Shown: positions 31,181 to 43,649, numbered from the stretch's first letter. The stretch is DNA of 64,000 bases from Ectobius pallidus (GCA_964059195.1 CAXKWD010000002.1:163314559-163378558); one strand, 5' to 3'. Numbers and translations: made by a program. The notes: generated from the letters alone by a model not told the origin.

Positions 31181-32496
31181 TAGGCCTACTAATAATTTTT
31201 AAACATATTTTAAGTTCCACGAGCCGCTACTGCTATCTTCCTCCCAAATAATATAGTATTTTCTCAACTAACACAAAGCCTACAGCAATAAAAAGGTTCA
31301 GTGGAAAGGATTTTCTGCCTACTTCTGGTATAGCACACTCAGATTAAGTTAAAACACATTATTTGTTTAAAATTATATATAAATTCTTTTGTCAACATCC
31401 TTATTCTCAACCACAACAAAAAAAGTGTCAGTGAATGGGATTTTTTTACCAACTACTGAAATGGCATACTTGCTACCCATTGTTTGCACAAATTCCTGCC
31501 TGTAGGAGGGTGAGACAATTGAATACGTACTTTACGCATTACAGCTTCTTTTCTATATCCAAATGTAAAGTCAGGAAATGATATTTTCCTTGCCAAGAGT
31601 AGGTCTATAGAAAGTATAGATTTATATGTACGTGGATTTCTATCGCTGTTATTGATTTGTAGGTATGAATTCCATCAATCCCTAATTTGATCAATTATAT
31701 TAAATCCCAGATCATGCAATCTCCAAAGGCAGCTGAGTACACTGCAAACGCTAGTGTTGTTATGAAGACAGCTTATTGGCTTCAATAGCATACTAGCATG
31801 CAGTGCGAATTCCATGCAGCATAAGAACTTTTATTATGTGTATGACATTTTTAACATGTTTTAACATAAACTGAATAGGCTATTATATTATGCAACTAGT
31901 TGGTGTACCATTATTTGGCAACTTTTACGTACTCTGGAAGCTACAGTACGATTTAGTAAGTAGATCTGTTTTTTGACCATTCTTCTAAATTAGATGAACG
32001 CCACTCCAACGTCCAGTAGACTGAGACCCATACTCCCTAATTGAAATTGCATATCAAATTTCAGGACAGCAACCAGGATTTGCTGATATTTTTGCTTCTT
32101 TGGGCAAGACCTCGTTGAGAAATGTATTAATTTCCGTTATACGGAAATTATCGTCTATGTTCGGGAGGTTGGAGGCCCTTTTGGGGGTCTCATTGACTGA
32201 TGGTCTCACTTCAGGAGTTTTTGTCACTTCCTGCAACTCCCTTCGTTCGGGGGAGGGGGGGCAAACGTTCCACAGGTTCAGTCACTGGCTACTAAAAACA
32301 CTACATTATAAACATGAAAGAAACATCACTACTAGCCGCCAATAGAATTATGAATGAACATATAAAAAAATAGACTATCTTTGACACCTATGACTTAATT
32401 ATTATTATTTTCAGTTGATTTTATTAAATACCCTTATTGCATGATGTAGCCTACTGGTATTATGTCTCAAATTATTTGATTTGTTGTATGCATCAG
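31181..32496. other. dpr intron, rest
   Basis: AT-rich. A 60-codon minus-strand frame (32054-32236) has no family support. The last 30 bases form the acceptor of the next exon. Confidence 0.4.
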
Positions 32497-32707
32497 GTTT
32501 CTTGGGTCCGACACAGTGATATTCACCTGTTGACTGTTGGACGCTATACCTATACAAGTGATCAAAGATTTGAAGTAATTCATTTACCACACACAGAAGA
32601 CTGGACCCTGAGAATTCGATATCCTCAACAAAAGGATTCTGGAATATATGAATGCCAGATCAGTACCACTCCACCTATTGGCCAACCTGTATATCTGTCA
32701 GTTGTAG
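32497..32707 (+). CDS. dpr: dpr-family gene, exon for the rest of Ig domain 1
   Basis: This exon starts after GCATCAG and ends at G|GTAAGA (211 bases, 70 codons plus one base). It reads VSWVRHSDIHLLTVGRYTYT, then QRFEVIH and WTLRIRYPQQKDSGIYECQI, ending in PIGQPVYLSVV. These are the most conserved blocks of the Dpr family: the canonical Trp (SWVRH), the DSGIYEC strand F with the second Ig Cys, and the strand G ending. Phase 0 on entry and phase 1 on exit match the neighbouring exons exactly. The open frame continues past the donor into the intron, but that part is unlike Dpr proteins. Confidence 0.95.
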
Positions 32708-33610
32708 GTAAGATAAAATTTAATGCTCAAATAATGAGAACGCTTTTGTTTTGCTGTTCTTTTCCAGAATTTTATGTGATTTTATTGAATATCTTATGTG
32801 ATTCAAGACTCCCTTCAAGATTTTCTATAGGAATGTAGGCTACTCATATCATGTAAATACTCTCCAGAATTCTCAGTAAAAATTAATTGCAGTAATAATT
32901 ATTTTGTCAAGAATAAAACACATCCCAATAGCAAAAATTTTTTTCTTTATAGTCAAAGTTATTTTAGTAAAATAGATTAAAAAATCTGTGCATTCTGTGA
33001 GCTTATTGTATAACAGATGGTTCATTAGCCCCATCCCTTACAAAAAATTCTACAATATTCACTAACAGATAAAATACAATTAATGATACCTGTCGAGGGA
33101 GGAAATACTTATAGGATAGCTGCCTTAAATTAAGGGTGCCACTTGGACACAGCCAAATAAAAAAAATCTAAAAACTATATTTCTTTAAGTCCAGTTTATT
33201 TACTTAATTTTCAATTCTTATATTTCTTATAAAACATTTTTAAAGGACTTCCTTTCTATTTTTAAAAATTTCTTTTTACAAATGATTGTGAACAACATGG
33301 AGAGAGTCTTTAAGGCCATTTTCTGCAATGTGTCTGATGACGGTATACAAAAACACTGGAAAAAATTTACACAAAATTTCGAAATTTTCCCTAGAAAAAA
33401 GTTTGCTGGTACCCTTGTCATTGGCGAAATCTCATAACAATATTACTTTTTCCTGTGTTTTAAAACTGATTGGAGGAATATTGGAAGTGCCCGGGCAGGT
33501 ACGGGTGAACCCTCATATTAGTTGATCCCATGAGACAGATGATTGAACAAAGAGAAAATATATAGTACTCGTACTATTAGTGCTAAAGCAAACACCCAAC
33601 TCATCAAACA
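32708..33610. other. dpr intron
   Basis: AT-rich intron; nothing recognisable before the mariner insertion. Confidence 0.4.
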
Positions 33611-33616
33611 TTTCCC

Positions 33617-34939
33617 CATTGTAGTTCAAAAAGAGCGCCGGTTTTGAAACGGCTGGTAAATTTCTGTTTGTTGGTTGTTTTGTTTCGTTTCTATTTCCAG
33701 GAACATTCCGATTGTTGATGCGGTTGGAATTTCTTGCATTCTGTGTCTAACCATGGAGCAGTTCACTTGTAAGCAACGTGTGCTAATCGTGAAAACATTT
33801 GATCAGAATGAAGAAAGTTATGCAGCAACTGTCAGGCAACTTCGTGCAATTCTAGGGCGTAATGAAGCACCGAATGAATCTACAGTTCGCGGACTTATGA
33901 AAAAGTTCTTTGAGACAGGTTCAACAGTAAACCTCAAAAGTCTTGGTCATCGTCATTCTAGTCAAAGTGAGCAGAACATTGCGGTGGTTCGTGACAGTGT
34001 GGATGTTAGCCCAATGAAATCAATTTGTCCCCGTTCCCCACAATTGGGATTAAGATATTCTTCAGTACAGAGAATTCTCCAGTATGATCTCCATTACCAC
34101 CACTATAAAATTCAGTTGATGCAGCAGCTGAAAATGGCGGATTACCAGAAGAGACGACTGTTTGTTGAGTGGGTTCTGAGAAGGCGACAGGAGGATGACG
34201 GATTCGCAAACAAAATCATCTTCAGTGATGAAGCGCACTTCAACTTGAATGGATTTGTGAATAAGCAGAACTGCCATATCTGGGGTTCAGAAAATCCTTG
34301 CATGATCCAAGAAAGGGAAATGCATCCACAACGAGTGACAGGTTGGTGCGGCTTATCGTCGGGAGGCGTCATCGGCCCTTTTTTCTTTGAAAATGAGGAA
34401 GGACAAGCTGTGACAGTCAATGGAGATCGATACCATACGATGATAAGGGATTTCTTGTGACCTTATTTGGATGGAATGGACATAGAAGAGTTGTGGTTTC
34501 AGCAGGATGGCGCCACCTGCCATACTTCTTGCGAAACAATTCAGTTGATCCATGAGAAGTTCCCAGATTGCCTCATTTCACGCAATGCTGATCATCAATG
34601 GCCACCAAGGACATGTGACTTAACTCCTTGTGATTCTTTTCTTTGGGGTCATCTTAAGTCATTGGTGTATGCCAATAAACCACGAAACATCCATGACTTG
34701 AAGGAGAAAATTCGACGATTTGTCGGTAAAACGGAAGTGGAAACTTGTCGTGCAGTCGTAGTGAATTTCATGGACAGAGCTCTCGCATGCCAGCACGGTA
34801 GAGGATGTCATATGCCAATTTTTTATTCATGAAATGGGAAGGTTAGATGAACATGTTCATGTATTTTGTTTATGTTTTTTGTTAAAATAAATTTCTTAAT
34901 TTCATATATCAAAACCGGCGCTCTTTTGAACCACCCTAT
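33617..34939 (+). mobile_element. Tc1/mariner element, DD41D (rosa-like)
   Basis: Terminal inverted repeats of about 28 bp lie at 33621-33648 (GTAGTTCAAAAAGAGCGCC, continuing into GGTTTTGA) and 34911-34938 (reverse complement GGTGGTTCAAAAGAGCGCC). They flank a single transposase gene. The right end is followed by TA; the left end has drifted, so the TA duplication is not clean. It is inserted in a dpr intron in the same orientation as the gene. Confidence 0.8.
33753..34832 (+). pseudogene. Mariner-family transposase with one premature stop
   Basis: A 359-residue frame from ATG 33753 (MEQFTCKQRVLIV) is broken only by TGA at 34458-34460; the rest is open to TGA 34830-34832. The N-terminal helix-turn-helix region (about residues 1-75) includes STVRGLMKKFFETGS. 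The catalytic domain shows IIFSDEAHFNLNG (first Asp), WFQQDGATCHTS (second Asp) and WPPRTCDLTPCDSFLWG (third Asp). Counting from the second to the third catalytic Asp gives 41 residues between, so DD41D, the rosa-like subgroup. The transposase cuts and pastes its own element by TIR binding. This copy cannot make a full protein because the stop falls before the second Asp. Confidence 0.85.
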
Positions 34940-36080
34940 ACAAGAACAATAGATAAAATGCACTAAAAGTTGTTGGGACTAGAGTATGGTCTAAGGTCAA
35001 GGGCTCCATGGATGGTGGAGAACAAAAAAAAAAGGAATCATCTCATATAGTCTGGTAGTTAAGAACCAAAAAAGTGACGAATTATGCATTTTTACTTTAA
35101 AAGGCCCCACTTCACACACATCTTCCTTGAACCCAGTGGAGTATTTTTGGAAGAAGTGCCAACGCAAATTTTGTGGCCGAGGGGGAGAGGGGGTTCAAAA
35201 TGGCGGCTATAGTCACATACTGAATCAGCTCTAGCTCCTGTCCCCATGTTCTGATTTCAATGTTCTTTTTTTAAATTAATGGTCAAGTTAAGTGATATAA
35301 GTTAGTGCAGTGATATTTTCGGTAAGTACGGTGAAAATGCTTTAAAAATGTGTAAAAGTAAAAAAAAATTCTTCTTACTTTTATTTTTATCACTGTTTTT
35401 CAGAGAGTGAATATACATAATTTTTTTCTCAACTAAAAAAGAACGTTTCTTAAGCTTTAATTTGTTACCTTAAAACACCAATTTCCATGCACAATTAAGC
35501 CCATTATTCAAGTATTGGTAATCCAGTTCTTTACATAGTAAAATGAACTAAGTTATGCACTTATATTACAATAGCTTCAGTGTCACAAAATAGTACCTGC
35601 AAAGAGGAAAATAAATTATATAATAGGTAAAATATATTTTTATAGTCTGATAACATTAATATTATATTATGCGAAGCCTGAATTTGTCTTAATTTTGCCA
35701 TAGTGCTTGATACACACACAAAAAATCTATCATTTTATATCCAGACAACTATACTTATGTTACATGCTCGAATGGATCACATCCATACACTTATGTTAAC
35801 TCAGTGTTTCCCACTGGATAGTGGTATTAGAGTTTGCAGTTTTTATTCAATGAATCATTCAATTTTAATTAGTTATATTTTTTAACTTTACTTAGTAATT
35901 ACTATAATTAACAGCTGGCTTGTGCTGACCACAAGTCCTCCAACCTGTCTTCTGCCATTGAATTCTGAAGATGCAGAAGTTGCCACAGTAGTTATACTAA
36001 ATCTTGTCTCTGCCAGGGATGTAGCAGCATGATATCTAGATAAGCAGTTTATGAAATGTTATTATATGTTATTTTTCTAG
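34940..36080. other. dpr intron
   Basis: AT-rich; short open frames only. The final 20 bases (ATGTTATTTTTCTAG) form the acceptor for the next exon. Confidence 0.4.
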
Positions 36081-36208
36081 AACCTACAACAGAGATTCTG
36101 GGTGCTCCTGATTTGTTCGTAAATAGAGGTAGCACCATAAATTTAACATGTCTCGTGAAATTTGCACCTGAACCCCCTCCAGTGATGCTTTGGAGCCACA
36201 ACAGGAAG
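36081..36208 (+). CDS. dpr: dpr-family gene, exon for the start of Ig domain 2
   Basis: Begins after TTTTTCTAG and ends at AAG|GTAAGT (128 bases). The first two bases complete the codon begun in the previous exon (Glu). It then reads PTTEILGAPDLFVNRGSTIN, followed by LTCLVKFAPEPPPVMLWSHN and RK. This covers the linker and the first half of the second Ig domain, with its first Cys (LTC), an NLT glycosylation site, and the Pro-rich loop and LWSHN Trp strand that Dpr proteins share. It leaves in phase 0, as the first half of Ig domain 1 does. Confidence 0.9.
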
Positions 36209-36446
36209 GTAAGTTTCTGAGGTCAAACCTTACCACATTTGTCTCCATATCCAATTCAGGCTGAAATGCTTAGTACCATATCTGACCTAGGTCGGATGTG
36301 AACTCAAATGAAAACATTTAAAGATTTGTCAGATGATGTTCTCTTAAAGATTGCAGGTAAATGCACTTCATGGTCTATTCTTAAATATCTTGATAGTCTT
36401 TATGGATAGACAAATCTATTTACACATCAAATGATTAGTAGGCCTA
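36209..36446. other. dpr intron before the hAT insertion
   Basis: AT-rich; no feature other than the hAT target site at 36447-36454. Confidence 0.4.
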
Positions 36447-36454
36447 CTTGCAAT

Positions 36455-38095
36455 CAGTGGCGTAGCAAGCTTAGGTGGTAACCGGTGCGGAAAATTTCTT
36501 GTCACCCGCCCCCCCAATTTAAATGATGAAAACATGGAACAAGTGTTATTTTTTGGATAGTCAAAGGTAATTCCACGAGAGTTTAAGAGTTTATCGATAG
36601 ATGCAGCTGCAGCAACGAATTTATCTGATATAACTCGTAAACTCAACGGATTATAGAAAATTAGTAATAATTACTTTGTTATATAAAAACAAAACTAAGC
36701 TCCAAAATCATGGCATACTATGAATCAACCATCCATAAAGCGATTCGAGTTACCATGTTGTCACCATGTTGTAACCAGTGCTTCCAATGGTGCAAATAAG
36801 ACGTAGTTAACCTAATTCAGTCAACGTTTTTAGGATTAAGGAGACATACATATCAAGCACATTTTTCTGTACATTGTACATTATAGGCTACTGTTAAACG
36901 ACAATAAATGCTATTATTACTATTATTATTAATCTAAAGTACGTTATAGACAGACAGATATACATTGTTTTCGTGAGCAGCAGATTCACGAATTGTGGGT
37001 GTTACCATTAATAAAGCGAACATCTTTTGTTTCACACATTTCTAGGCCAAAATACACTCCCGAAATTGTGCAAAGTTTTATTTTTGGAGTGATATTTTTA
37101 TATTTTGTTTTCCAAGCGAAATCTCGAATTTTGGAAAGTTGAAAAGGAAAATTTTGTATTTATGTCAGGTACCTTTCAAAATGTGAACAGAAGATTGAAG
37201 AAGAGTTTTCCTTATTTTTACATAAAGAAAGTTTTTTCGAAAACGGCTCTAACGATTTTCTTTAAATTTTGCCCGTGGGTTTCTTATACTAAGAGCTAAA
37301 ACTTTTATTTGAAACACTTTTTCGAAATAATTCTCTGAAGGGTAGTTATAAGTCACCCACTCTGAATACGCGCTCTTTGCAATACGGCCTCTTGCAACGG
37401 AAAATCCTCCGAAAACAAAATTTTGTATTTGGGTTAGGTACCTTTTGGGGATCTAACACGAAGATTGGCGACGACTTTCTCTTATTTTTAAAGAGAGGCT
37501 TTTATTTGGGCAGAGGAAGTTATGTGAATTATACATAAGATTTTTTTAATAGGTTGATCCTAATAAATTTCATAAACAAGAAATGTAAGTATTTTACGGA
37601 ACTGTATTATTAATAATCTATTCTTAAATATGCGCACATACCGGTTCAAAATCTAGATTGCCAGAGACTTCGGAGTCAACTGACATTCGAAGTTTATTTT
37701 CGTCAAAGTCATGACTGCTGCAGCAGGTAGAATTGAGTGATATAAAATATCACCGATTGTTGAAGTCTCATTTAAATTAATAAAACTGCAGTGACAAGCA
37801 TCGGCAGAAATAAACACCCCTCCCCCTAACCATAATATTATTGTTCGTATCAACACAGCGGCCAGTTCAGCCGCGTTTTATTACCTTTGTTGATTGCATT
37901 TAAAACTAAAAGAAGTTTCAATATGCATGTTAACTTGTAGATAGTTGTTAAGCTTATTTAATTGTTTTAAATAATATTATTATTTTCTTTAAATTCCCTT
38001 GAGCGATTTTTTACTTACATAGATATATTTTTATTTTGTCACCACCTCGGGTGATGGCACCCGGGGCGGCCTGCACCCCCCTTCCTACGCCACTG
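36455..38095. mobile_element. Nonautonomous hAT element, 1641 bp
   Basis: Begins CAGTGGCGTAGCAAGC and ends with the inverted TACGCCACTG, the typical start of many insect hAT termini. It is bounded by the perfect 8-bp duplication CTTGCAAT at 36447-36454 and 38096-38103. The interior has no transposase frame; a diverged pair of phrases (AAAATTTTGTATTT and GGTACCTTT, near 37150-37180 and 37420-37450) hints at an internal duplication. Confidence 0.9.
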
Positions 38096-38103
38096 CTTGC
38101 AAT

Positions 38104-39540
38104 CACCCGTCACTAAATGTTCAGTATTTAGACATGGAAACCAGAAGCAATTCAGAAACAAAATAATTTTGAGTGCTGGCATTAGAGTCATTATTTGAAA
38201 ACCAGTCTTGAAAATATGCTTCACAGAAAATCACATCTTCCAATACCCAGTCTTTTCTAAAACAATATATTTTACATAAAATCCCATCTTCCAAAACCAA
38301 ATTCTTTTCTAAGTGTCCTCCAACTGATTAGAAAATTTAATGTCAGTCCTGAATTTCAGTGACAGCTAACTATAATTGGTCAGATACTGTAGGGTCTATA
38401 TATAAATTCTGAACTTTTTAAGTTTATAGTATGGGAGTAATATAAATTTAAAGAAGGGAGTTGTAAGGAATAGAGCATTTAAGAATAACTGGGACAACAT
38501 TTAAAGCTATGTATGGTTTGTCTATGGCATTCATCGCCGGCAATTACTGCTGACAAATGGGGGCATCAGCGATCATCGTCGTATAGGTGGTTTCTTTTAC
38601 GGATGATCATCGTTCATGACACTGTTGCTATTCACACTTATAGTTGCCATGTCAAACAGCTCGGTGTTGGGGGGGGGACATGGAATTGGAAATTTGTTAG
38701 CTTTCATAACCGCAACATAGCTTAAATGTTAAATGGTTCAATGAATAATAAAATAATAAAACCGGTAATAATATATCGAAAATATTGTTTTTACTAATAA
38801 ATGAACTGGTAATTTTACTGTATGTTTCACAAATTCCAATTACGATAACAGTTTTTCCTAACAATTCATCTACCATTTGCCATATATTTTCTTTTGTGTA
38901 GCTATCTTTATGGTCCTTTAAGCTCATGTCATGCAGGGCATTGAGTTTAGACACGAAACCTATTAATATTTCAAGTGCAATTTGGGGAAAATTACAATAC
39001 TTTGACCATGATTAAACGCAAAATGGCTGTTTTCTGCTTTTTTAACTTACTATATACATGATAATCTGCAGCGATCAATGCCCTTGTATTTGCCTCAAAA
39101 GAAACTACTGGCAATCATTATCGACCCTGGCACTCATCATCATAGACAAACCTGCTGCATTGATTTTCATTGAGAGCAATAGGCAGCGATGATCGCTGGT
39201 GGTGATCGACAGCAATTAACACAGCTTTAGTGCTTGCTGTGCTGGAGGTGGGAATGTACCAATAGAGATAATTTTTTTTTTTTAAATAGCGTGAGAGGGG
39301 ACAATATAATTGTGGTTATGACTTTTTGATATACTGGTAATTACCGGTAACTCAACGCTAATGAATTTATTGTAGCCTTGTATTTGGCTAAAAGCAGAAA
39401 TAAAAATGTGTTTCTCAACCAAATCATTTGCTTGTGGCATAAAAATATAAAAAATTTAAAACAGCTTCTGCATTAAAGAACTAAATAAAAACAAGTACCG
39501 TACTTCATTTAATAGATCCTCATATTAAATATTAAGTTGA
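38104..39540. other. dpr intron with decayed repeats
   Basis: 38510-38600 and 39060-39230 share GATCATCG-type words and a GGTTTGTCTATG phrase in opposite orientation, so a decayed inverted-repeat element of about 0.7 kb may lie here. The evidence is weak. No gene. Confidence 0.3.
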
Positions 39541-39544
39541 TGTT

Positions 39545-39790
39545 CCTCCCAACTCGAAGACACTTTCTAGTCGTTTGGGCTTGGAATTGACAAGTGTTTT
39601 AAAATATTCTTGAACTTCATTTACAGCATCCTGAATGAGCTCCCACTAGTCAAGATGAACCTCGGAGGAGGAAGAGGCCCAATTGTCCTACACATGTATC
39701 TTTACTTTGACCCTCATTTTGAATTGGGTTTAAGTTTGGGGAGTGATGAGGGCAGTCTAACAGTTCCATATCCTGCCTTTATGGACTACT
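39545..39790 (-). pseudogene. Tc1-like transposase C-terminal relic
   Basis: Translation of the minus strand, over several frames, gives MELLDCPHHSPNLNPIQN, matching the DD34E region of Tc1 transposases (usual form SPDLNPIE), then SGCCK and NTCQFQAQTTRKCLRVGRN, which parallel the Tc1 C-terminus. Several stops and a substituted catalytic Glu (Gln) show that it is dead. The orientation is opposite to the other Tc1 fragment at 40161. Confidence 0.5.
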
Positions 39791-40160
39791 TTGACAGAAG
39801 AAACATATTGACATATTCCACACACATGCCTATAGATAGCTTATATATAATGTTTATAATCGAGGGATGCTGCATAAGTCATGGCAACTATTCTTCTTTT
39901 GAATATGTGGGATCATTTAAAAAATTTTAAATATACAAATGAAAGGGAGGGTAGGGAACGTACAGTCGGTCAAATAAAGAATGTCGGGACTCGTATGCAG
40001 TTAAAATTAAAGTTTTAACACTTTAGTTCACAAGTTTCCTATAAAAGACATAAAATACAGGTCATTCTCGGAACATATGAGGCCAAGATATGGAAGGGAA
40101 AAATGAACAACGCAGAAAGCGCAACACGATATTCAACTTCATGAATTGTCATAATTCATT
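39791..40160. other. dpr intron
   Basis: No recognisable feature; a 106-codon + frame at 39610-39930 is the antisense shadow of the Tc1 relic. Confidence 0.4.
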
Positions 40161-40548
40161 TTGCTTTGTGTCATGGCGCCACATGCAAATACTAGGTTGA
40201 GAGAAATTGCAGTTAGGGCTGTAATTGACCTGCATTTTTCGGTCTCTGAAGCAGTGAGAACGTTCCATATTTCTGAAAGAGCAGCTCAGAGGTGGGTACT
40301 TCATTATAATGCGACCAGAAGTTTTCATAGGAAACGTGGATCTGGCCAGCCACGTATTTCGTCGCTGGAGCAAGATGCTAGATTGGTCGCAGAAGTTGAA
40401 CGTAATCCGTTTCATACTGGCTACTGCTCAATTCCCTGGCCATCTTCAAACCATTAGGAACCGGGTAAGATCCGCTGGTTTATGTTTTAGGCGAGCACTC
40501 TCAGTACGTTTCTTATTATTTTATGCCACAGATATGCATTTGTTGTAA
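40161..40548 (+). pseudogene. Tc1-like transposase N-terminal fragment
   Basis: The frame reads APHANTRLREIAVRAVIDLH, then VSEAVRTFHISERAAQRWVL (a first helix-turn-helix), then RKRGSGQPRISSLEQDARLV. After a frameshift near 40425 it continues as ATAQFPGHLQTIRNRVRSAG and LCFRRAL, the second HTH of Tc1 transposases. No catalytic DDE part follows, and the sequence is replaced by AT-rich DNA and a LINE. It is a 5' fragment of a once complete Tc1 gene. Confidence 0.65.
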
Positions 40549-40684
40549 AATCATACTTTCTTTCTTGCTTTCTTTTGTGTGTGTCCAAAATTCGACACCA
40601 ACAATGATAATTCATTAGAAGTAATTATTATTTTATTCCAGTCATTGCCGTGTTTTAAAAAATAAACATAAATAAACATAAAAA

Positions 40685-42111
40685 ATAAAAAATATGAATC
40701 TAATGAATGCCTGACTTCCTTTTTTCTGTTTCCTGCGAATGAAAATGAAATTATCAAAATTGTAAAACATTTTAAAAATAATGTATCTTCTGGTTTAGAC
40801 TGTATTACTAACATCACTCTAAAGATGATTATAGAACATATTTCGAAGCCTTTTGCACACATAATAAATCTATGTTTGTCTCAAGGCATATTTCCCACCG
40901 CATTGAAACACGCAATTGTGATTCCAGTATATAAATCGGGTGATAAATGCAATCTCAGTAATTACAGACCTATATCTCTTTTACCTTGCTTAGCAAAATT
41001 ATTTGAAAAATGTATAAAGACCCGTTTAATGTCCTTTCTTGTTAAACACAATATATTAAGTAATAATCAATTTGGTTTCAGGAACAACCTCAGCACCGAT
41101 GACACTATTATTAGTGTTTACATCTAAATTAATTCAAGAATTAGATGCTGGTAATAAATGTTTAGGTATATTTTTAGATTTGCAAAAAGCTTTTGATACT
41201 GTCAACCATGATATACTTATAGAAAAACTGGACAAGATTGGTATTAATGACGTTGGACTAAGATTTTTTAAATCCTACTTGAATAACAGGACACAGTCAA
41301 CAAAAATCAATGATTACTGTAGCGAAATTCTGAATATTAATATTGGTGTGCCATAAGGTACTGTATTAGGTCCTATATTATTTTTTATTTATATTAATGA
41401 CATTAAATATTGATTTGAGCAAGTATTCGGGCAATATATATTCTTATACTGATGACACAGTAGTTATATTTAGCAGTAACGACTGGGACGTAACTTACCA
41501 AAACTCCAATAGAGGTATCAACATCGTTAAGGAATGGTTAGATGCAAATTTGCTTTCACTGAATACTTCTAAAACTACGATTCTTTCTTGACATAGTAAA
41601 ATTAAATAACACGATAACAAGAAATATTACCATTCATAATAACTGTAGGCCTATTCATGATAACTGCAATTGTCCCTCCTTAAATTCTTCAACTGAATTC
41701 TTCAGTTCTTTAGGCATTATAATTGACAAACATCTAAGATGGAATAAGCACATTACTTATGTTTGCAATAGGCTTCGTAAAACAATATATAAATTCTCAA
41801 ACCTCCGTTCTTATTTACAACCTCATATCTTGCATTTAATTTACTTAGCATTAGTTGAATCTGTATTACAATATGGCATATTGGGTTGGGGAGGAATGGC
41901 TAAATTCAACTGCTTGCCTTTAGAAATTCTACAGAAAAGGATCATTAAAATATGTCTGAGTAAACCTGCTGATTACCCTACGAAACTAATATTTTTGGAA
42001 TTTAATGTCTTATATATTGAACAAATATACAAACTCAAATTACTGACTTACTTACATAAGAATAGAAATATTTTCAAAATCAACCCAAATGTTTTACCAC
42101 TACTGGATTAA
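40685..42111 (+). pseudogene. LINE reverse transcriptase, several frames
   Basis: The RT blocks appear in order across shifting frames: FKNNVSSGLDCITNITLKMI (about 40765-40830), AIVIPVYKSGD, NYRPISLLPCLAKLFEKCIK, NNQFGFRNNLSTDD, then after a shift GIFLDLQKAFDTVNHDIL (catalytic Asp) and a GVP-stop-GTVLGP segment near 41346-41370. After another shift comes YSYTDDTVVIFS, where YTDD replaces the usual YADD. The C-terminal piece (41830-42111) has YLALVESVLQYGILGWGG. The alignment of blocks is clear, but the clade (CR1, Jockey or related) is uncertain. Confidence 0.75.
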
Positions 42112-42590
42112 ATCATTAAATCACAGTATAAATTTCGGCCCAAGATTATACAACTCACTAATAAGAGCTCATCCTGAACTATATAAATTAATTTTACACA
42201 GATTCAAGAAACAAACTTATAAAATTTATTCAACCTAATGCATGAGTCATTTTACTATATCCCAATTTTTTGCTTTTCATTTTGGCTACTCGTGCTTGTC
42301 ATTCCTCTCTAACACATAATGTTTAATATATATTATGTTTTGCTTTTGATTTATGTTATTTACTATTTGCCTTGTTTTGTGTGTGTATTTGTGTATGCCA
42401 TGTGTGTGTATGTGTATTTTGTATGTAGCGTCGCTTTGCCCTGAATTTTTTGTTTCCTAATTTCCAGTGATCTCTGTTTTCTATTTGCTGAGCAGAGCTG
42501 AGCCCGAGCACGAGCTTTTGCTCATTCGGGCATCAGTTATATTATGTATATTTTATGTTTTACGATGGTAAATAAATAAATAAAATACAA
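40685..42590 (+). mobile_element. 5'-truncated CR1/Jockey-like LINE
   Basis: This begins inside the RT domain and ends in a short TAAATAAATAAATAAA tail near 42572-42590. Before the tail comes a 3' UTR of about 350 bases with a GCCCGAGCACGAGC...GCTCATTCGGGC hairpin near 42500-42530. Reading frames are broken by at least three shifts. A related 3' end lies at 51318-51950 on the other strand. Confidence 0.75.
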
Positions 42591-42594
42591 GATC

Positions 42595-42665
42595 CCACTA
42601 GGGATCGAACCCTGGTCCCACACGTTCAATTCTGGTGTCTTGACCATTACGCTATTGCGAACAGA
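42595..42665 (-). mobile_element. tRNA-like SINE head
   Basis: On the minus strand it reads TAGCGTAATGGTCAAG (a box-A match) and GGTTCGATCCC (a perfect box B) about 35 bases later. The stretch between does not fold into a normal anticodon arm, so it is unlikely to be a functional tRNA gene. It directly follows the TAAA tail of the LINE. It could be the head of a SINE or a retroposed tRNA. Confidence 0.55.
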
Positions 42666-43620
42666 TGAGAATAGCCTACATAATTCTGATGAGATTGTAA
42701 TATCCAAGCTTGAAAATACGTTTAAGCCAAAGTTATTGATTTTGCACTACAAGTACCTGTATTATAAAATAAAATCTTTAAAAAATACTCCTTGAATAAA
42801 CATATTCCTCGCGAATTTATTCATTATTAATAGGCCTATTATAAGAACTTCCGTGCAAGAATATGGCGGATGTGAGGCATACAGCAAAATACATGGATAG
42901 ACAAGAGGCAGGTGTGAACCTAACCTTAAGTCTTCCTGTACATGCATATATGCTCGTTCGTGGTACTTTATCAAATAACGCCCGGCGTTTTTTGTTTGAC
43001 CAACTGTATGTATAATGCAGATTATGGGTACTAGATGTAATATAGTGAAAGAAACAAACACCTATAGTCTTCCATACGCAACTTAATTTTGCCATTTTAA
43101 TGTATTGCGATATTTGGAAGCATAAAAGCAAACATCATACCTACTAGTGGCGCAGCCAGGATTTTTATCTGGGGGTGCTATAACTTATAAAATACATGCC
43201 AAGAAATGTCGAAAAAAAATTATTATAAGCTGAGGGAAGAAATTCTTCAATTTTCTTTACAACTTATTCTTATTCAATGAAGTTGTTAATGTATTGCAAA
43301 CATCACAATACATCACAATATAAAGCATTTCATTTTTATTTGAAATAGCCCTACCCAATTTTCATGCCAGTAGGTCTAATCAGAACTGAATCTTCCCTTT
43401 GCACCAAAAGCATTGGGTTCCACGTGTGAAAAGGTCTGCACCTCTGGTCTTAAGCGGATGTAATCCAACTGAATTCACCTCAGAGGATTTAAATTTGTAT
43501 AACCTTTTGCATATTGGGTTATTCCACTTTTATTCAAAATAGGTGGGCAAGTCTTTCAATGTTCCATCAACTCAAATATACTGATGAAATATTAGGTGAC
43601 AAAAATTAAGTCATAATATA
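42666..43620. other. dpr intron
   Basis: AT-rich with overlapping short frames. AGTGGCGCAGCCAGGATTTT near 43146 is a hAT-like terminus remnant without a partner. Confidence 0.35.
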
Positions 43621-43649
43621 ATTTGAAATAGAATAAGATTAAGGGTTAA

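Noticed and set aside
32054..32236. 60-codon minus-strand frame within a dpr intron
   Set aside because: Resembles no family, is short, and is antisense to the gene.
38510..39250. Decayed inverted-repeat element
   Set aside because: Only scattered words (GATCATCG, GGTTTGTCTATG) match in inverse order; too weak for a feature of its own.
42595..42665. Functional tRNA gene
   Set aside because: Boxes A and B are present, but no proper anticodon stem-loop or complete acceptor stem could be drawn.
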